The notes below the pieces were generated by a model. That model made no database searches and was not told where the DNA came from. It was given only the letters and a program-made list of their open reading frames with translations. The position numbers and the translations under genes were made by a program. This document shows, one piece after another, positions 35,844-45,478 of a stretch of 64,000 bases of DNA (position 1 is the first letter of the stretch; each line of letters opens with the position of its first letter). Origin of the DNA: Fidelibacterota bacterium (GTDB lineage Bacteria; Marinisomatota; Marinisomatia; Marinisomatales; UBA1611); NCBI GenBank assembly GCA_002718285.1, contig PBAR01000043.1, positions 34,152 to 98,151 on the forward strand. Direction: 5' to 3'.

Positions 35844-37031
35844 ATGAAAATCGGAATATTTATGCTCCCTTATCTACCAATAATTGGTGGGGCGCAAACT
35901 CAAACTCACGGCTTGGCTACTGCAATAAGTAAATTGGGTCATCAAGTTACTGTATATGCTTCAAAAAAATGTGTTACTAAATGTATAAAACTTGGATGGG
36001 AATTTAATTATAGGATAAAAGCTTGTACCTCAGCAAAATACCCCATTTTTAGAATCAATAATAAATTATGGAGCCATTTAACATTTAAAGAAATAAATAA
36101 AAATATTTTACGAGATGATTTAGATGTAATTCAAATAATTATGTCTTGGCCTTGGGTATGTATAGCTGAAAAAATAAAAAAGTGTGATCGGCCAATAGTA
36201 TTACGAACTGCCGGAGACGATATACAAATAGACTCAAATATCAACTATGGAGTCCGATTGAATAATAAAAGAAATAATTTAATTATGAGTGGTTTAAAAT
36301 ACGTTGATAGCTTTGTTGCTATCAGCAAAACAATAAAAGAAGAATACCTAAAATTAAATATTCCTTCTAATAAAATAGTGAGTATTGAAAATGGAATTAA
36401 TGTTAAATCTACAAAAGAACAATTAGTAGATATTATTTCTATAAGGAAAAAATATAAATTACCGCTAGACAAAAAAATTATTTTATCAGTTGGTAGAAAC
36501 CATCCAAAAAAAGGATTTAAGGACTTAATAGATTCGTTAGTTTATCTAAATAAAACAACTAATGAATATATAGTTCTTTTAATTGGTGAAAAAACCAATG
36601 AGTTAATTCCTTATGCAAAACATAAAAACCAAGAGATGAATTTTTTTCAAATAAATGAAATTTATCCATCAAAAAGCAAAATATCTTTTCCTACGAATGA
36701 ATTAATTAATTTGTATAAATCATCTAATTATTTTGTTTTACCATCTTATGTTGAAGGTCACCCAAATGTTGTTGTTGAGGCTTCAATGTCTGGACTACCA
36801 GTAATTGTTACTGATGCACCTGGATGTAGAGACGTTATTAATCATGAAATAGATGGGCTTATTGTCCCCGTAAATAGCCCTCAAGAAATATCAAACGCAA
36901 TAGAAAAACTTGAAAAAAACTCTGATCTTAGAAAAAAAATAATAAAAGAAAGTTATACTAAATTAGTAGAAAGAGATTGGAAAGACGTTGCTAATAAATA
37001 TATTGATTTATATAAAAAATTAATCACTTAA
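35844..37031 (+). CDS. Glycosyltransferase family 4 (GT-B)
   Basis: 395 residues, ATG start after a 27-nt gap. The Gly-rich acceptor loop LPIIGGAQTQTHGLA (about 11-25), SFVAISKTIKEEY, SVGRNHPKKGFKDLI (about 214-228), LLIGEKTNE and YVEGHPNVVVEASMSGLP (about 306-323, the EX7E donor motif) are intact. It is a retaining GT4-type transferase that builds the repeat unit. It belongs to a run of five glycan-assembly genes between the amide-forming enzyme and the polymerase. The specific sugar cannot be identified. Confidence 0.85.
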   Translation: MKIGIFMLPYLPIIGGAQTQTHGLATAISKLGHQVTVYASKKCVTKCIKLGWEFNYRIKACTSAKYPIFRINNKLWSHLTFKEINKNILRDDLDVIQIIMSWPWVCIAEKIKKCDRPIVLRTAGDDIQIDSNINYGVRLNNKRNNLIMSGLKYVDSFVAISKTIKEEYLKLNIPSNKIVSIENGINVKSTKEQLVDIISIRKKYKLPLDKKIILSVGRNHPKKGFKDLIDSLVYLNKTTNEYIVLLIGEKTNELIPYAKHKNQEMNFFQINEIYPSKSKISFPTNELINLYKSSNYFVLPSYVEGHPNVVVEASMSGLPVIVTDAPGCRDVINHEIDGLIVPVNSPQEISNAIEKLEKNSDLRKKIIKESYTKLVERDWKDVANKYIDLYKKLIT

Positions 37032-37035
37032 AAAA

Positions 37036-38133
37036 ATGAAAAAAATAACTATTTTAACTGGAGGCTTAGATGGGGGAGGGGCTGAAAAAATCTGTGTTCT
37101 TTTATGTAATGAATTATGTAGTAGGGGCTATAGGATTGATCTTTGGTCATTACATGATTCAAAGAAAAATATTTTACTGAATTCCCAAATAAATAAAACA
37201 ATACTAAATAAAAAGTATTCCCGCTCAAGTTTATTCAAACTTTTTTCAATGATTAAATCTAATAATCCAAAATTGATTATTGCTTTTAGCCCCCAATTAG
37301 CTGTTTTGCTTTTATTTATAAGATTATTAAGGAGGAATAAATTTGTGGTTATTGGGAGAGCTATAAATACTTTGTCACATGAATATATATATAAAAAATC
37401 AATATGGACAAAGTATGTTGTAAATAATTTAATAAAATACTTCTTTCAATCATCAGATGCTATAATTGCCCAATGCGATGGAATGCGAAATGATTTGATT
37501 GATAATTATAGTATAAGTAGTAAAAAAATAGTAAGGATTTATAATCCAGCAATTTTAAATCAAATCTCAACTAAACCTTATGTAAAATATAGTAAACGGC
37601 ATGAGATTATTTTTGTTGGAAGATTTGAGAGTCAAAAAGGTCTTGAGTATTTATTTAATGCCTTTAGTTTATCTGTCAATAAAGATAGCTCATTAATTTT
37701 GAGAATGATTGGCGAAGGATCAATAAAAAAAGATTTAATAATTCTTGCTAAAAAATTAAATATTAATAAAAATCTTATTTTTGAAGGTAATAAACAAAAC
37801 TTATACGAATATTATTGCAAAGCAAAGGCTACTGTTTTAACATCAATTTACGAAGGGATGCCAAATGTCCTATTGGAATCTTTACGTGCCGGTACTCCAA
37901 TTATTTCTTTTGATTCACCACATGGACCTAGAGAAATAGTGATCGATGGAATTAATGGATATTTAGTTCCATATTTAAATATTAAAATATTTTCAGAAAA
38001 AATTTTAGAGGCTACTGGTAGTAATAATTTTAGTTCAAAAAAAATAATTGATTCATCAAAAAAGTTTTCTGTTAATAATATTGTTGATCAATATGAAGAG
38101 TTAATAAATAATCAATTTCACTTAATAAATTAA
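37036..38133 (+). CDS. Glycosyltransferase family 4 (GT-B)
   Basis: 365 residues. GGLDGGGAEKICVLLCNE (about 8-25) is the acceptor-side loop, AIIAQCDGMRNDL marks the middle, FVGRFESQKGLEYL (about 193-206) opens the donor half, and YEGMPNVLLESLRAGTP (about 273-289) holds the EX7E motif. This resembles N-acetylgalactosamine or galactose transferases of O-antigen and N-glycan loci, but substrate prediction from motifs is unreliable. It lies 4 nt after the preceding GT4 gene, so the two are in one transcription unit and probably act consecutively. Confidence 0.85.
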   Translation: MKKITILTGGLDGGGAEKICVLLCNELCSRGYRIDLWSLHDSKKNILLNSQINKTILNKKYSRSSLFKLFSMIKSNNPKLIIAFSPQLAVLLLFIRLLRRNKFVVIGRAINTLSHEYIYKKSIWTKYVVNNLIKYFFQSSDAIIAQCDGMRNDLIDNYSISSKKIVRIYNPAILNQISTKPYVKYSKRHEIIFVGRFESQKGLEYLFNAFSLSVNKDSSLILRMIGEGSIKKDLIILAKKLNINKNLIFEGNKQNLYEYYCKAKATVLTSIYEGMPNVLLESLRAGTPIISFDSPHGPREIVIDGINGYLVPYLNIKIFSEKILEATGSNNFSSKKIIDSSKKFSVNNIVDQYEELINNQFHLIN

Positions 38134-38151
38134 TTTACCAAAGGGGACACT

Positions 38152-39003
38152 TTGAGTATTGAAATACTAAAATCTAAAATGAAATTTATAGTCATAGGTG
38201 GACAAAAATGTGGTACAACTTTCATTCAGTCTGTTCTGAGCCAATCTAAATTAATTAGCACTCCTTATTTAAAAGAAACAGACTTTTTTTCGAATAATTA
38301 CGAAAAGGGATTAAGTTTTTATTCTAATTATTTTACGAACCAAGATGCAGAAATCTTTGGTGAAATATCAGGGTTATATATGCAGAAACTATCCATAGCC
38401 AGTAAGATTCTTGAGTCCTTCCCTAAAATAAAAATTATTTTGATTGCAAGGAATCCAATTGATGCTGTTGTAAGTGGTTACTATCATATGATTCAACATA
38501 AAGATAGTGAAGGAATTAATAAATTTATAGAAGATTTATCATATGACAATAAATGGTTACTGAGATGGATGTATTTTAAACATATTGATGAATATTCTGG
38601 AATTTCCAAAAAAATGGTAAAACCAAAAGTTTTATTTTTTGACGATTTAATAAAAAACAAAAAAATGTTTGTAAAAAATTTATTTGATTATATTGGAATC
38701 AAGGGAAGTAATTCAATTTCTTTTGATAAAATTGAGCAGAATGAAGCTAAAACAGTCCGGTTTCAATGGTTAGGTGGATTGATGCATAAATCATATATAA
38801 ATATTCGAAAGTATAATCTTTCTATTCTTAGAGAACTAATTGAAAAATCTAACATAAAAAAAATACTTTACAGAAAAGGTGTCTCTAAAGAACAATTAAG
38901 TGATAATAATAGAATAAAACTTATTGATATCTATATAAATGATATTAAAAAATTAGAAAAATATACAGGAAGAAATTTATCTAATTGGTATAATTCAAAA
39001 TAA
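38152..39003 (+). CDS. Sulfotransferase 3
   Basis: 283 residues. The TTG start at 38152 is supported by an AAGGGG ribosome-binding site at 38141-38146, one of the clearest in the window. The PAPS 5' loop is IGGQKCGTTFIQSVL (15-29), and the 3'-phosphate motif is LIARNPIDAVVSGYYHM (about 97-113). LKETDFFSNNYEKG (about 44) is the conserved Lys-Glu segment of heparan-type N/O-sulfotransferases, and VLFFDDLIKN the core strand. It is distinct from the two enzymes in the sulfation block, yet depends on the same PAPS pool. Placement among the glycosyltransferases suggests sulfation of the repeat unit. Confidence 0.87.
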   Translation: MSIEILKSKMKFIVIGGQKCGTTFIQSVLSQSKLISTPYLKETDFFSNNYEKGLSFYSNYFTNQDAEIFGEISGLYMQKLSIASKILESFPKIKIILIARNPIDAVVSGYYHMIQHKDSEGINKFIEDLSYDNKWLLRWMYFKHIDEYSGISKKMVKPKVLFFDDLIKNKKMFVKNLFDYIGIKGSNSISFDKIEQNEAKTVRFQWLGGLMHKSYINIRKYNLSILRELIEKSNIKKILYRKGVSKEQLSDNNRIKLIDIYINDIKKLEKYTGRNLSNWYNSK

Positions 39004-39025
39004 TAAAATTAGTTTTTTTGGTTGG

Positions 39026-40273
39026 TTGATTATATTTAGTGCAGTTGGGCCTTTATATACACCAAAAATAATATTGTTCTCTATTCCTTTTTTACCTGGG
39101 GAGTTATTAGGTATAATATTATCAATTTATTTTTTATTGAAGGGAGTTAAAATCAATTCATTTATTAAATATTTTGGTATTTATACACTAATTATGTGTT
39201 ATTCAACCTTTTATTCCCCTTTATATAGAGAATATTCTTTCAGCCCAGAGATGACAATTCTTGCAATTAAAAGAATACTGATATTATTATTATTTTTTTC
39301 AGCATTCTTTATATCTAAAAATGAAATAGAAAGACTTCCGCAAAAAATACTATTTTTATATTCACTGCCATTTATTATTCATTTGGGATTTATAATTATT
39401 AATATTTTCCAAGGGATTGACTTTTCATCTTTTTGGAGCAAAAACCCAAAAACTAATTTAACTTTGTTAACTTACTGGAATATAATTGGTGGTAAACTTG
39501 TTCCTATAGGTAATACAGGTACATCACCACAATTAGGTGTTTTTAGCGCTTGCCTGTCATTAATTTTTTTAAGTTTATATAGCCAATTAAAGGAAAAGAA
39601 ATATTTATTATTACATATCCTTTTTGTGCTTGCTCTAATCTTTACAGTAAGTAGAAGTGGATTACTAGCATTTATAATTGGAATAATTTTCTATCTGTCT
39701 ATTGATAAAACTAATATTAAGTACAAGTATATTTTTTTTAGCAGCATATTAATCTTTTGTTTAGGAATTTTTGCATTTGGTTTCATTACAAAATTTGGAT
39801 TGATTAACAGATTAATTAACTATGGCGGTATTCAAGATACAAGTTCAGGATTAAGGATTTATATTTGGTCCACATATTTTTTAGGCATTTCCAATAATCC
39901 TTGGTTGCTATTAACTGGAATCGGTTTTAACTCTAATCTACCGTCTCACTTTTTTAGTGGAGGAAGTTTATTTGTCCCTGGAAGTTTTGAAAGTTTATAT
40001 CTTGATGCAATTGCGTTCGGTGGAATTTTTTGCCTTTTATTTTTATTAATGGCTTGGTACAAATTGTTTAAAATCACAGAAAAATATTCACAAGTATCAA
40101 ATATTTATAATAGATCAATTCTTCGTGGTATATATGCATTTATTCCAGGATATTTTTGTGCAAATTTTTTTGGCAATTCTTTCCAAACTGATTTTTTTCA
40201 AAGTTTTTTTCTTATAATTACGGGTCTAATATATTTTGATATTATGAAGACAACAGATACCAAAAAATATTGA
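39026..40273 (+). CDS. O-antigen polymerase/ligase-like membrane protein (Wzy/WaaL type)
   Basis: 415 residues, about ten hydrophobic helices (for example FIIHLGFIIINIF, LLLHILFVLALIFTV, LLAFIIGIIFYL). A periplasmic loop follows TFTVSRSG (about 210-217) and contains GLRIYIWSTYFLGISNNP and LTGIGFNSNLPSHFF, the general pattern of Wzy polymerases and WaaL-type ligases with key Arg and His residues. The start is uncertain: TTG 39026 is the first usual codon, but hydrophobic residues also continue upstream in frame. A second polymerase-like gene is at 52766. It joins repeat units on the periplasmic face or ligates the glycan to a lipid. Confidence 0.72.
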   Translation: MIIFSAVGPLYTPKIILFSIPFLPGELLGIILSIYFLLKGVKINSFIKYFGIYTLIMCYSTFYSPLYREYSFSPEMTILAIKRILILLLFFSAFFISKNEIERLPQKILFLYSLPFIIHLGFIIINIFQGIDFSSFWSKNPKTNLTLLTYWNIIGGKLVPIGNTGTSPQLGVFSACLSLIFLSLYSQLKEKKYLLLHILFVLALIFTVSRSGLLAFIIGIIFYLSIDKTNIKYKYIFFSSILIFCLGIFAFGFITKFGLINRLINYGGIQDTSSGLRIYIWSTYFLGISNNPWLLLTGIGFNSNLPSHFFSGGSLFVPGSFESLYLDAIAFGGIFCLLFLLMAWYKLFKITEKYSQVSNIYNRSILRGIYAFIPGYFCANFFGNSFQTDFFQSFFLIITGLIYFDIMKTTDTKKY

Positions 40274-41421
40274 AGAAAAAAATATTAATACTTATAGAAG
40301 CGTGGTGTCCCTATAAAGGTGGTGGCCAGAAACATACTGAATATCTTATAAATGGATTAATTAAAGATTATAATTGTAATGTAACCCTTTTAACAAGAAA
40401 GTTAATTATCAATAATAATAACTTTACTAATAATGAGTCCAAAAAAAATGGATTATTAAAAATATTTAGGTTAGGGAAATTATCAACTTTCGATAGCAAA
40501 GTCGGAAAAATTTCTTGGATTATTGGGAGTGTTTATTATTGCATTAAGAGAGAATATGACTTGATACACGCTATGCCAAATCTTGGTGCTATTCCCGGAA
40601 AAATTTTATCAGTTTTATTAAAAAAACCTATTGTTTATTCAATACAAGGTTCAACTTTTGAAGCAAAGGTTAGAAAGCGAAAGTTATTTAAAAGAATAAA
40701 AAATTACATATTGTTTTTTATTCAGACTAAGATTAATTATGATGCAGTAATATCAGATAGTTCAAGGATTGATCAATTCTTTAATAGAAAAAAACTATAT
40801 ATAATTCATAATGGTGTAGAAGCAAAAATGTTTGATGTGAATGTTATAAGGGATGGTCATTTTAGATTATTATTCATAGGCAGATTGCATAAACAAAAGG
40901 GTCTCAAATTTTTAATTGAAGCAATGGAAAAAGTTGTATCTATAAATAATAAGATTGAATTAATTATAGTTGGTGATGGGGAAGAAAAAACCAAGCTTTT
41001 ATCTAAAGTAAACTCATTAAATTTAGATAATAATATTAAATTTATTGGTGAAAAAAAATATCAAGAATTACCAAAAATTTATAGTTCATCTGATTTGTTC
41101 ATTTTGCCATCAATATTTGAAGGGCAGCCATTATCATTATTAGAAGCTTGGGCGTCAAAATTACCAGTTTTAGTTACTGATTGTGGTGAAAACAACAAAA
41201 TGGTAATAGATAATTATAATGGATGGATCGTTCCCATCTCAGATTATAATGCATTAGCAGAAAAAATAATATTTGCGATGAAAATGAAAAAAGAAGAATT
41301 AAAAAAAATTGGATTAAACGGATATAATAATGTGATTGAAAACCATAATTGGAATAATAAAATTAATGAAGTTTATAAGGTTTATAATAGTTTAATAAAA
41401 TACCATAGGAATGCAAATTAA
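40270..41421 (+). CDS. Glycosyltransferase family 4 (GT-B)
   Basis: 383 residues, TTG start inside the TTGA overlap with the polymerase gene. EAWCPYKGGGQKHTEYLI (about 9-26) is the acceptor loop, IIHNGVEAKMF the central motif, FIGRLHKQKGLKFLIEA (about 203-219) the start of the donor domain and FEGQPLSLLEAWASKLP (about 282-298) the EX7E motif. PVYSIQGSTFEAK also fits GT4 enzymes that bind a GlcNAc-type acceptor. The tight overlap with the polymerase implies co-expression. The sugar is not identifiable. Confidence 0.85.
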   Translation: MKKKILILIEAWCPYKGGGQKHTEYLINGLIKDYNCNVTLLTRKLIINNNNFTNNESKKNGLLKIFRLGKLSTFDSKVGKISWIIGSVYYCIKREYDLIHAMPNLGAIPGKILSVLLKKPIVYSIQGSTFEAKVRKRKLFKRIKNYILFFIQTKINYDAVISDSSRIDQFFNRKKLYIIHNGVEAKMFDVNVIRDGHFRLLFIGRLHKQKGLKFLIEAMEKVVSINNKIELIIVGDGEEKTKLLSKVNSLNLDNNIKFIGEKKYQELPKIYSSSDLFILPSIFEGQPLSLLEAWASKLPVLVTDCGENNKMVIDNYNGWIVPISDYNALAEKIIFAMKMKKEELKKIGLNGYNNVIENHNWNNKINEVYKVYNSLIKYHRNAN

Positions 41422-41423
41422 TT

Positions 41424-42401
41424 ATGAAAAATAATAAAGAGATTCTAATAACTGGTGGTTTAGGAATGATAGGCAGTACTCTTGCAGTAAAATTATTTAA
41501 ACTAGGTTGTAACGTAACTATTTTGGATGCTGAATTAAAACGTTATGGGGGAAATCATTATAATATAAATTCAATTAAAGATAAAATTAAATATGTCAAA
41601 GGTGACATTAGAGATATAAAAACAGTTGACTCATTAGTTTTAGGAAAGGATATAATATTTAATTTTGCTGCTCAAGTTGATTATAATTATAGTCTTATTG
41701 ATCCAATTCTTGATAATGATATCAACTGTAAAGGACATTTAAATGTATTGGATTCTTGTAATCGATTAAATAAAGATGTAAAGCTAGTTTATTCAGGCTC
41801 AAGAATGCAGTATGGGAGGATAAATGAAAATCCTGTTACTGAGGATCATATTATGGATCCATTAAGTGTCTATGGCATAAATAAATTAGCTGCTGAAAAA
41901 TATTATTTAGCATATTATAAATCTTATAATATAAATAGTGTTTGTTTTCGCATAACTAATCCATATGGACCGCGAGCACAAATAAAATCTCCTAGTTATT
42001 GTATTTTAAATTGGTTTATAAGACAAGCAATGGATGGAAATGATATAACTATTTTCGGAGACGGGCAGCAAAAAAGAGATTATATTTATGTAGATGACAT
42101 TGTTGATGCAATGATAAAATCAGCTTTTAATGATAAGACAAATGGGAATGTTTATAATTTAGGATATGGAAAATCTATTAAATTTATAGATATGGCCAAA
42201 TTAATTATAAGTGTTGTTGGAAGGGGGAAAGTGTTAAAAACAGATTGGCCTAAAAATTGGAAGAACGTAGAAACTGGTTCAATTCAGATTAGCATAAAAA
42301 AACTAATCAATGATATCAATTGGTCCCCTAAAGTTGAAATAGAGAAGGGAATTAAAAAAACATATGAATTTTATAATACCAATAAAAAGCATTATTGGTG
42401 A
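41424..42401 (+). CDS. NAD-dependent NDP-sugar epimerase/dehydratase
   Basis: 325 residues, extended SDR. Fingerprint ITGGLGMIGSTLAVKL (about 8-23), FNFAAQVDYNYSLIDP near 79-94, catalytic Ser in VYSGSRMQYGR and YGINKLAAEKYY with Tyr/Lys (about 149-153). ITNPYGPRAQIKSPS and DGQQKRDYIYVDDIV belong to the NDP-sugar-binding half. Resembles UDP-glucose 4-epimerase and CDP-glucose-type relatives. It probably supplies one nucleotide sugar used by the surrounding GT4 enzymes. It ends by sharing a base with the next gene. Confidence 0.84.
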   Translation: MKNNKEILITGGLGMIGSTLAVKLFKLGCNVTILDAELKRYGGNHYNINSIKDKIKYVKGDIRDIKTVDSLVLGKDIIFNFAAQVDYNYSLIDPILDNDINCKGHLNVLDSCNRLNKDVKLVYSGSRMQYGRINENPVTEDHIMDPLSVYGINKLAAEKYYLAYYKSYNINSVCFRITNPYGPRAQIKSPSYCILNWFIRQAMDGNDITIFGDGQQKRDYIYVDDIVDAMIKSAFNDKTNGNVYNLGYGKSIKFIDMAKLIISVVGRGKVLKTDWPKNWKNVETGSIQISIKKLINDINWSPKVEIEKGIKKTYEFYNTNKKHYW

Positions 42402-43336
42402 TGGTTAAAAAGTTAATATATATTTTTTATAAAATAGTTTCAAATTTCTATTTAATAATAATAAGAAATAAACAAATATTTCCTGGGCTATATTTATTAA
42501 AAAAACCACATATTATTAATAGAATAGTTTTTTATCTAAATGATAAGAGTTTTTTTCACCTTGGAGATCAATTATTTTTTGCCCAAACAATTATTGCGTT
42601 AAAAAATAATAACTTTCCTATTGAGGTTTTGGCTCCAGATAATTTAAAATTATTTTGGCGTGCTAATGGAATTAAAATTAACTCACTTGGTAGTAAGTTA
42701 GATAAAAAAAGCGATCTTGTTATTACATACCCTCCTGTTTATATAAAGCATAAATTACATTCTTATAATTCATTAATTGTCGATTTTACAAATTCAAAGA
42801 TCAATTCAAGAATTACAGATTATTTTTCTGAAAAATTATCACATATTATTTTTTCAAAGCCTCTTCAGAGGCCAAAAATAAAATTTGATTTAAATATTAA
42901 TAAAAAAATTAAAAATCAAATTATAAATATTGGCGAAAATATATGGGTTTTCAATAATCAAATTGATTCTGGATTTTTTAGAAAATCATTTAAAAAAAAT
43001 CAAAAGCTTTATAATAAAATGATGTATTTATTTAATAAAGGAGAAAAAATTATTTTTGTTGGAAAATCCAGCAATAATAATATTTATGAAAAATATTTTT
43101 CTCTTGATTTAAGGGGTAAGACTACTCCTGATGAAATATTTTCATTGTTGAGCCTAAACTGTGTAAAAGGTGTAATATCTTATGATAATTTTTTGATGCA
43201 TGCTTGCCTGCTTCTTAATAAGAAAGCTCATATAGTTTTTAGAGGAAGATATTCTAGAAAAAAAGAACTTCATCATTATAATAACGTAAATACAGCATTT
43301 AGTTATCCTTCAAGAAAAAATATTTGGTACATTTAA
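42401..43336 (+). CDS. Heptosyltransferase-like (GT9-type) protein
   Basis: About 311 residues from ATG 42401; in-frame TTG 42395 and GTG 42398 precede it, but the TGATG overlap favours the ATG. The N-terminus is basic and hydrophobic. FHLGDQLFFAQTIIALKN (about 49-66) is like the start region of ADP-heptose:LPS transferases, and the late segment DLRGKTTPDEIFSLL, then GVISYDNFLMHACLLLNKK, matches the GT9 donor region where a Ser/Asn-Gly and His are usually seen. Conservation is weak, so a distant GT9 relative is the safest call. It may add an LPS-core or repeat-unit sugar. Confidence 0.5.
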   Translation: MVKKLIYIFYKIVSNFYLIIIRNKQIFPGLYLLKKPHIINRIVFYLNDKSFFHLGDQLFFAQTIIALKNNNFPIEVLAPDNLKLFWRANGIKINSLGSKLDKKSDLVITYPPVYIKHKLHSYNSLIVDFTNSKINSRITDYFSEKLSHIIFSKPLQRPKIKFDLNINKKIKNQIINIGENIWVFNNQIDSGFFRKSFKKNQKLYNKMMYLFNKGEKIIFVGKSSNNNIYEKYFSLDLRGKTTPDEIFSLLSLNCVKGVISYDNFLMHACLLLNKKAHIVFRGRYSRKKELHHYNNVNTAFSYPSRKNIWYI

Positions 43337-43337
43337 A

Positions 43338-44852
43338 TTGAAAATTAGTTATCACTTAATATTTTCGGTCGTATTAATTATATTTTCACTTGTTACTAGA
43401 TATCTATCACAATATTATTCTGTGGATGATCCTAACTATAGGAAAATACACAATGATTCAAAGTCACAAATTGGAGGTGCAATATTTGCACCTATTCTCA
43501 TAATTTATTTTTTCTTTTATCAAAATGTAGAATTATGGTTCATACTTTGTGGAATTGTAACATTATTATTAGGAATGTTTGATGATAAATATACTTTGCA
43601 TTGGTCTGCAAAATTATTATTTCAATTATTACTGGTACTATTTCTTGTAAATTATTTTTTTGGTCAAATTAGTCAAATTAAATTTTTTCATTATACCTTG
43701 GTATTGTCTCAATTAGAATTATCATTATTATTTACAATTTGGTTTGTTGGTGTATATAATGCAGTAAATTTAATTGATGGTTTAGATGGCCTAGCATCTG
43801 GGTTTGTTATTATTGTTTGTATTACACTAGGAATATTAAATAGTAATACTTCTTTTTCTGAATTAAATTTTTTTGTTTCTATAATATTAGTTGTTTTTCT
43901 ATTATTTAATCAACGGCCAGCGCACATTTTTATGGGTGATGCTGGGAGCTTATTTTTAGGTTATTATTGTGCTGTTTTGCCATTATTGCATTATGATTTA
44001 AATCATAATGCAAATTCAATTATTGATATGACTCCATTCATAATTCTTTTCAGTTTCTTAATCGCAGACACTACACGTGTTTTTTTTACAAGAATTCTAT
44101 CAGGTAAAAGCCCTATGACGCCAGATACTATTCATTTACATCATTTGGTTTTACAAAAGAGCGGAAGTTATTTAGCTACACTTTTTGTTATTTTCTTTAC
44201 TGTATTTTTCTCCGGAGTAATTATTATTTTAAATAGTATATTTAATTTTAGCCACATTGGCATGCTTACATATTTAGTATTGCTATTCTTATTTGTTTTA
44301 ACACCTCCAGCACCTACTTATGTAAGTATTATCACAAAAATAGTAGACCCTATTTATAAATGGAATAAAATAAATATTAATAATAATAAGAAACCCTATA
44401 CTTTAATTGTTTTTATCTTATTATCAATAGTTTTAATAAACACATTTTTAAATGTAAATATTAATTCATTGAAAGTTATTGAAATATTGGTGATAAGTAT
44501 ATCTTACTTTATTTTAATTAAAATTAATAAATATAAAATTTCATTGGTTGGTACAACTCAGGTCCTTTTATTTTTATTTTTTGCTGGTAATTATTCGCCA
44601 GATAACCCTGGATTCTTAATGCAGCTATTTATATTACTATTATTAGTTACATTATTTGTTGCCCTAGTTAAGGGGACCTCTAACTTCAGAATTAATAATT
44701 TTTCACCTTTAGATATTATTTTTTTATTGATGATATTAAGTATTATTGTATTATTTATTTTTGGGTTTCAAATTAATATCTGGTTTTTTCTTAATGCCTT
44801 CGTTATTTGGTTTGGTCTAGGGTTTTTACTTGCGGAAAAAAAATATCTATAA
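43338..44852 (+). CDS. wecA: Polyprenyl-phosphate HexNAc-1-phosphate transferase (WecA/TagO/MraY-like)
   Basis: 504 residues, multi-spanning, TTG start 1 nt after the previous stop. The active-site motifs are GMFDDKYTLHWSAK (about 75-88, Asp-Asp), NAVNLIDGLDGLASG (about 137-151), FMGDAGSLFLGYY (about 198-210) and the cytosolic loop MTPDTIHLHHLVLQKSG (about 258-274, His-rich). These define the PNPT family, which starts lipid-linked glycans with a HexNAc-1-phosphate. The C-terminal 150 residues add extra membrane helices (LLLLVTLFVALVKG, FLLMILSIIVLF) not present in E. coli WecA. A second initiating transferase of another family is at 56882. Confidence 0.88.
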   Translation: MKISYHLIFSVVLIIFSLVTRYLSQYYSVDDPNYRKIHNDSKSQIGGAIFAPILIIYFFFYQNVELWFILCGIVTLLLGMFDDKYTLHWSAKLLFQLLLVLFLVNYFFGQISQIKFFHYTLVLSQLELSLLFTIWFVGVYNAVNLIDGLDGLASGFVIIVCITLGILNSNTSFSELNFFVSIILVVFLLFNQRPAHIFMGDAGSLFLGYYCAVLPLLHYDLNHNANSIIDMTPFIILFSFLIADTTRVFFTRILSGKSPMTPDTIHLHHLVLQKSGSYLATLFVIFFTVFFSGVIIILNSIFNFSHIGMLTYLVLLFLFVLTPPAPTYVSIITKIVDPIYKWNKININNNKKPYTLIVFILLSIVLINTFLNVNINSLKVIEILVISISYFILIKINKYKISLVGTTQVLLFLFFAGNYSPDNPGFLMQLFILLLLVTLFVALVKGTSNFRINNFSPLDIIFLLMILSIIVLFIFGFQINIWFFLNAFVIWFGLGFLLAEKKYL

Positions 44853-45474
44853 AACCATTTTGTATTTATTGAAATTAATTTCTAATAAACTTTCTTTTAC
44901 ATTTTTATTTATAATTATCATTTCTATTGCAAATGCTAATGGAGGTTTCGATAATGGCACGGCTACTGGGAAAAATAAGTTTCAAATTGATATTACTTAT
45001 AATCCATTTGGTAAAATATCCTTTGGACAAAGTTACTCAGTTATAAGCTATGGTTTTACTGATTACCTAGATTTCCATGGATATATTTCAAATCATCAAG
45101 AGGGATTTAATTCATGGTATGGCGGCATATTCTATCAATTTTTAAACCATGAAAAGATTCATTTGGCTACTGCAGTTGGCATCCGTGGCAGATTTGATTT
45201 ATCTAATTTCCAACATATTTTTTTACCACAGTTATTGTATACAGTATTAATTACTGATAGAATTTCCATTGGGGGAAGCTTTGTAAATGTATATGATAAA
45301 CCAGAGGAATATAATTATGGATTTGCAAAAGATATATCTATCAGTTACAAATTAAGATATAAGAATAAAAGCATTGAAAATGTATCATTAACTGTAGGAT
45401 TGTTCAATCCTGTGACATGGGAACCTAAATCTAATTTTGTACCTACTTACAGTATTGATATTAAGTTTAATTAA
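44830..45474 (+). CDS. Small outer-membrane beta-barrel protein (hypothetical)
   Basis: 214 residues. Starts at TTG 44830, overlapping the transferase gene by 23 nt. A basic N-terminus and hydrophobic core FTFLFIIIISIANANGG form a signal peptide with probable cleavage after Ala-Asn-Ala. The mature part alternates hydrophobic and polar residues in amphipathic strands (FQIDITYNPFGKISFGQSYSV, shown here in part, and NVSLTVGLFNPVTW) and ends with Asn after a strand, as outer-membrane barrels do. About eight strands are plausible. It lies just before the Wzi-like protein, so it may act in export or surface attachment. I do not recognise a named family. Confidence 0.6.
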   Translation: MRKKNIYKTILYLLKLISNKLSFTFLFIIIISIANANGGFDNGTATGKNKFQIDITYNPFGKISFGQSYSVISYGFTDYLDFHGYISNHQEGFNSWYGGIFYQFLNHEKIHLATAVGIRGRFDLSNFQHIFLPQLLYTVLITDRISIGGSFVNVYDKPEEYNYGFAKDISISYKLRYKNKSIENVSLTVGLFNPVTWEPKSNFVPTYSIDIKFN

Positions 45475-45478
45475 TTAT

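Noticed and set aside
45437..45478. Extension of the Wzi-like gene to the TTG at 45437
   Set aside because: ATG 45479 gives a normal signal peptide and lies 4 nt after the preceding stop.
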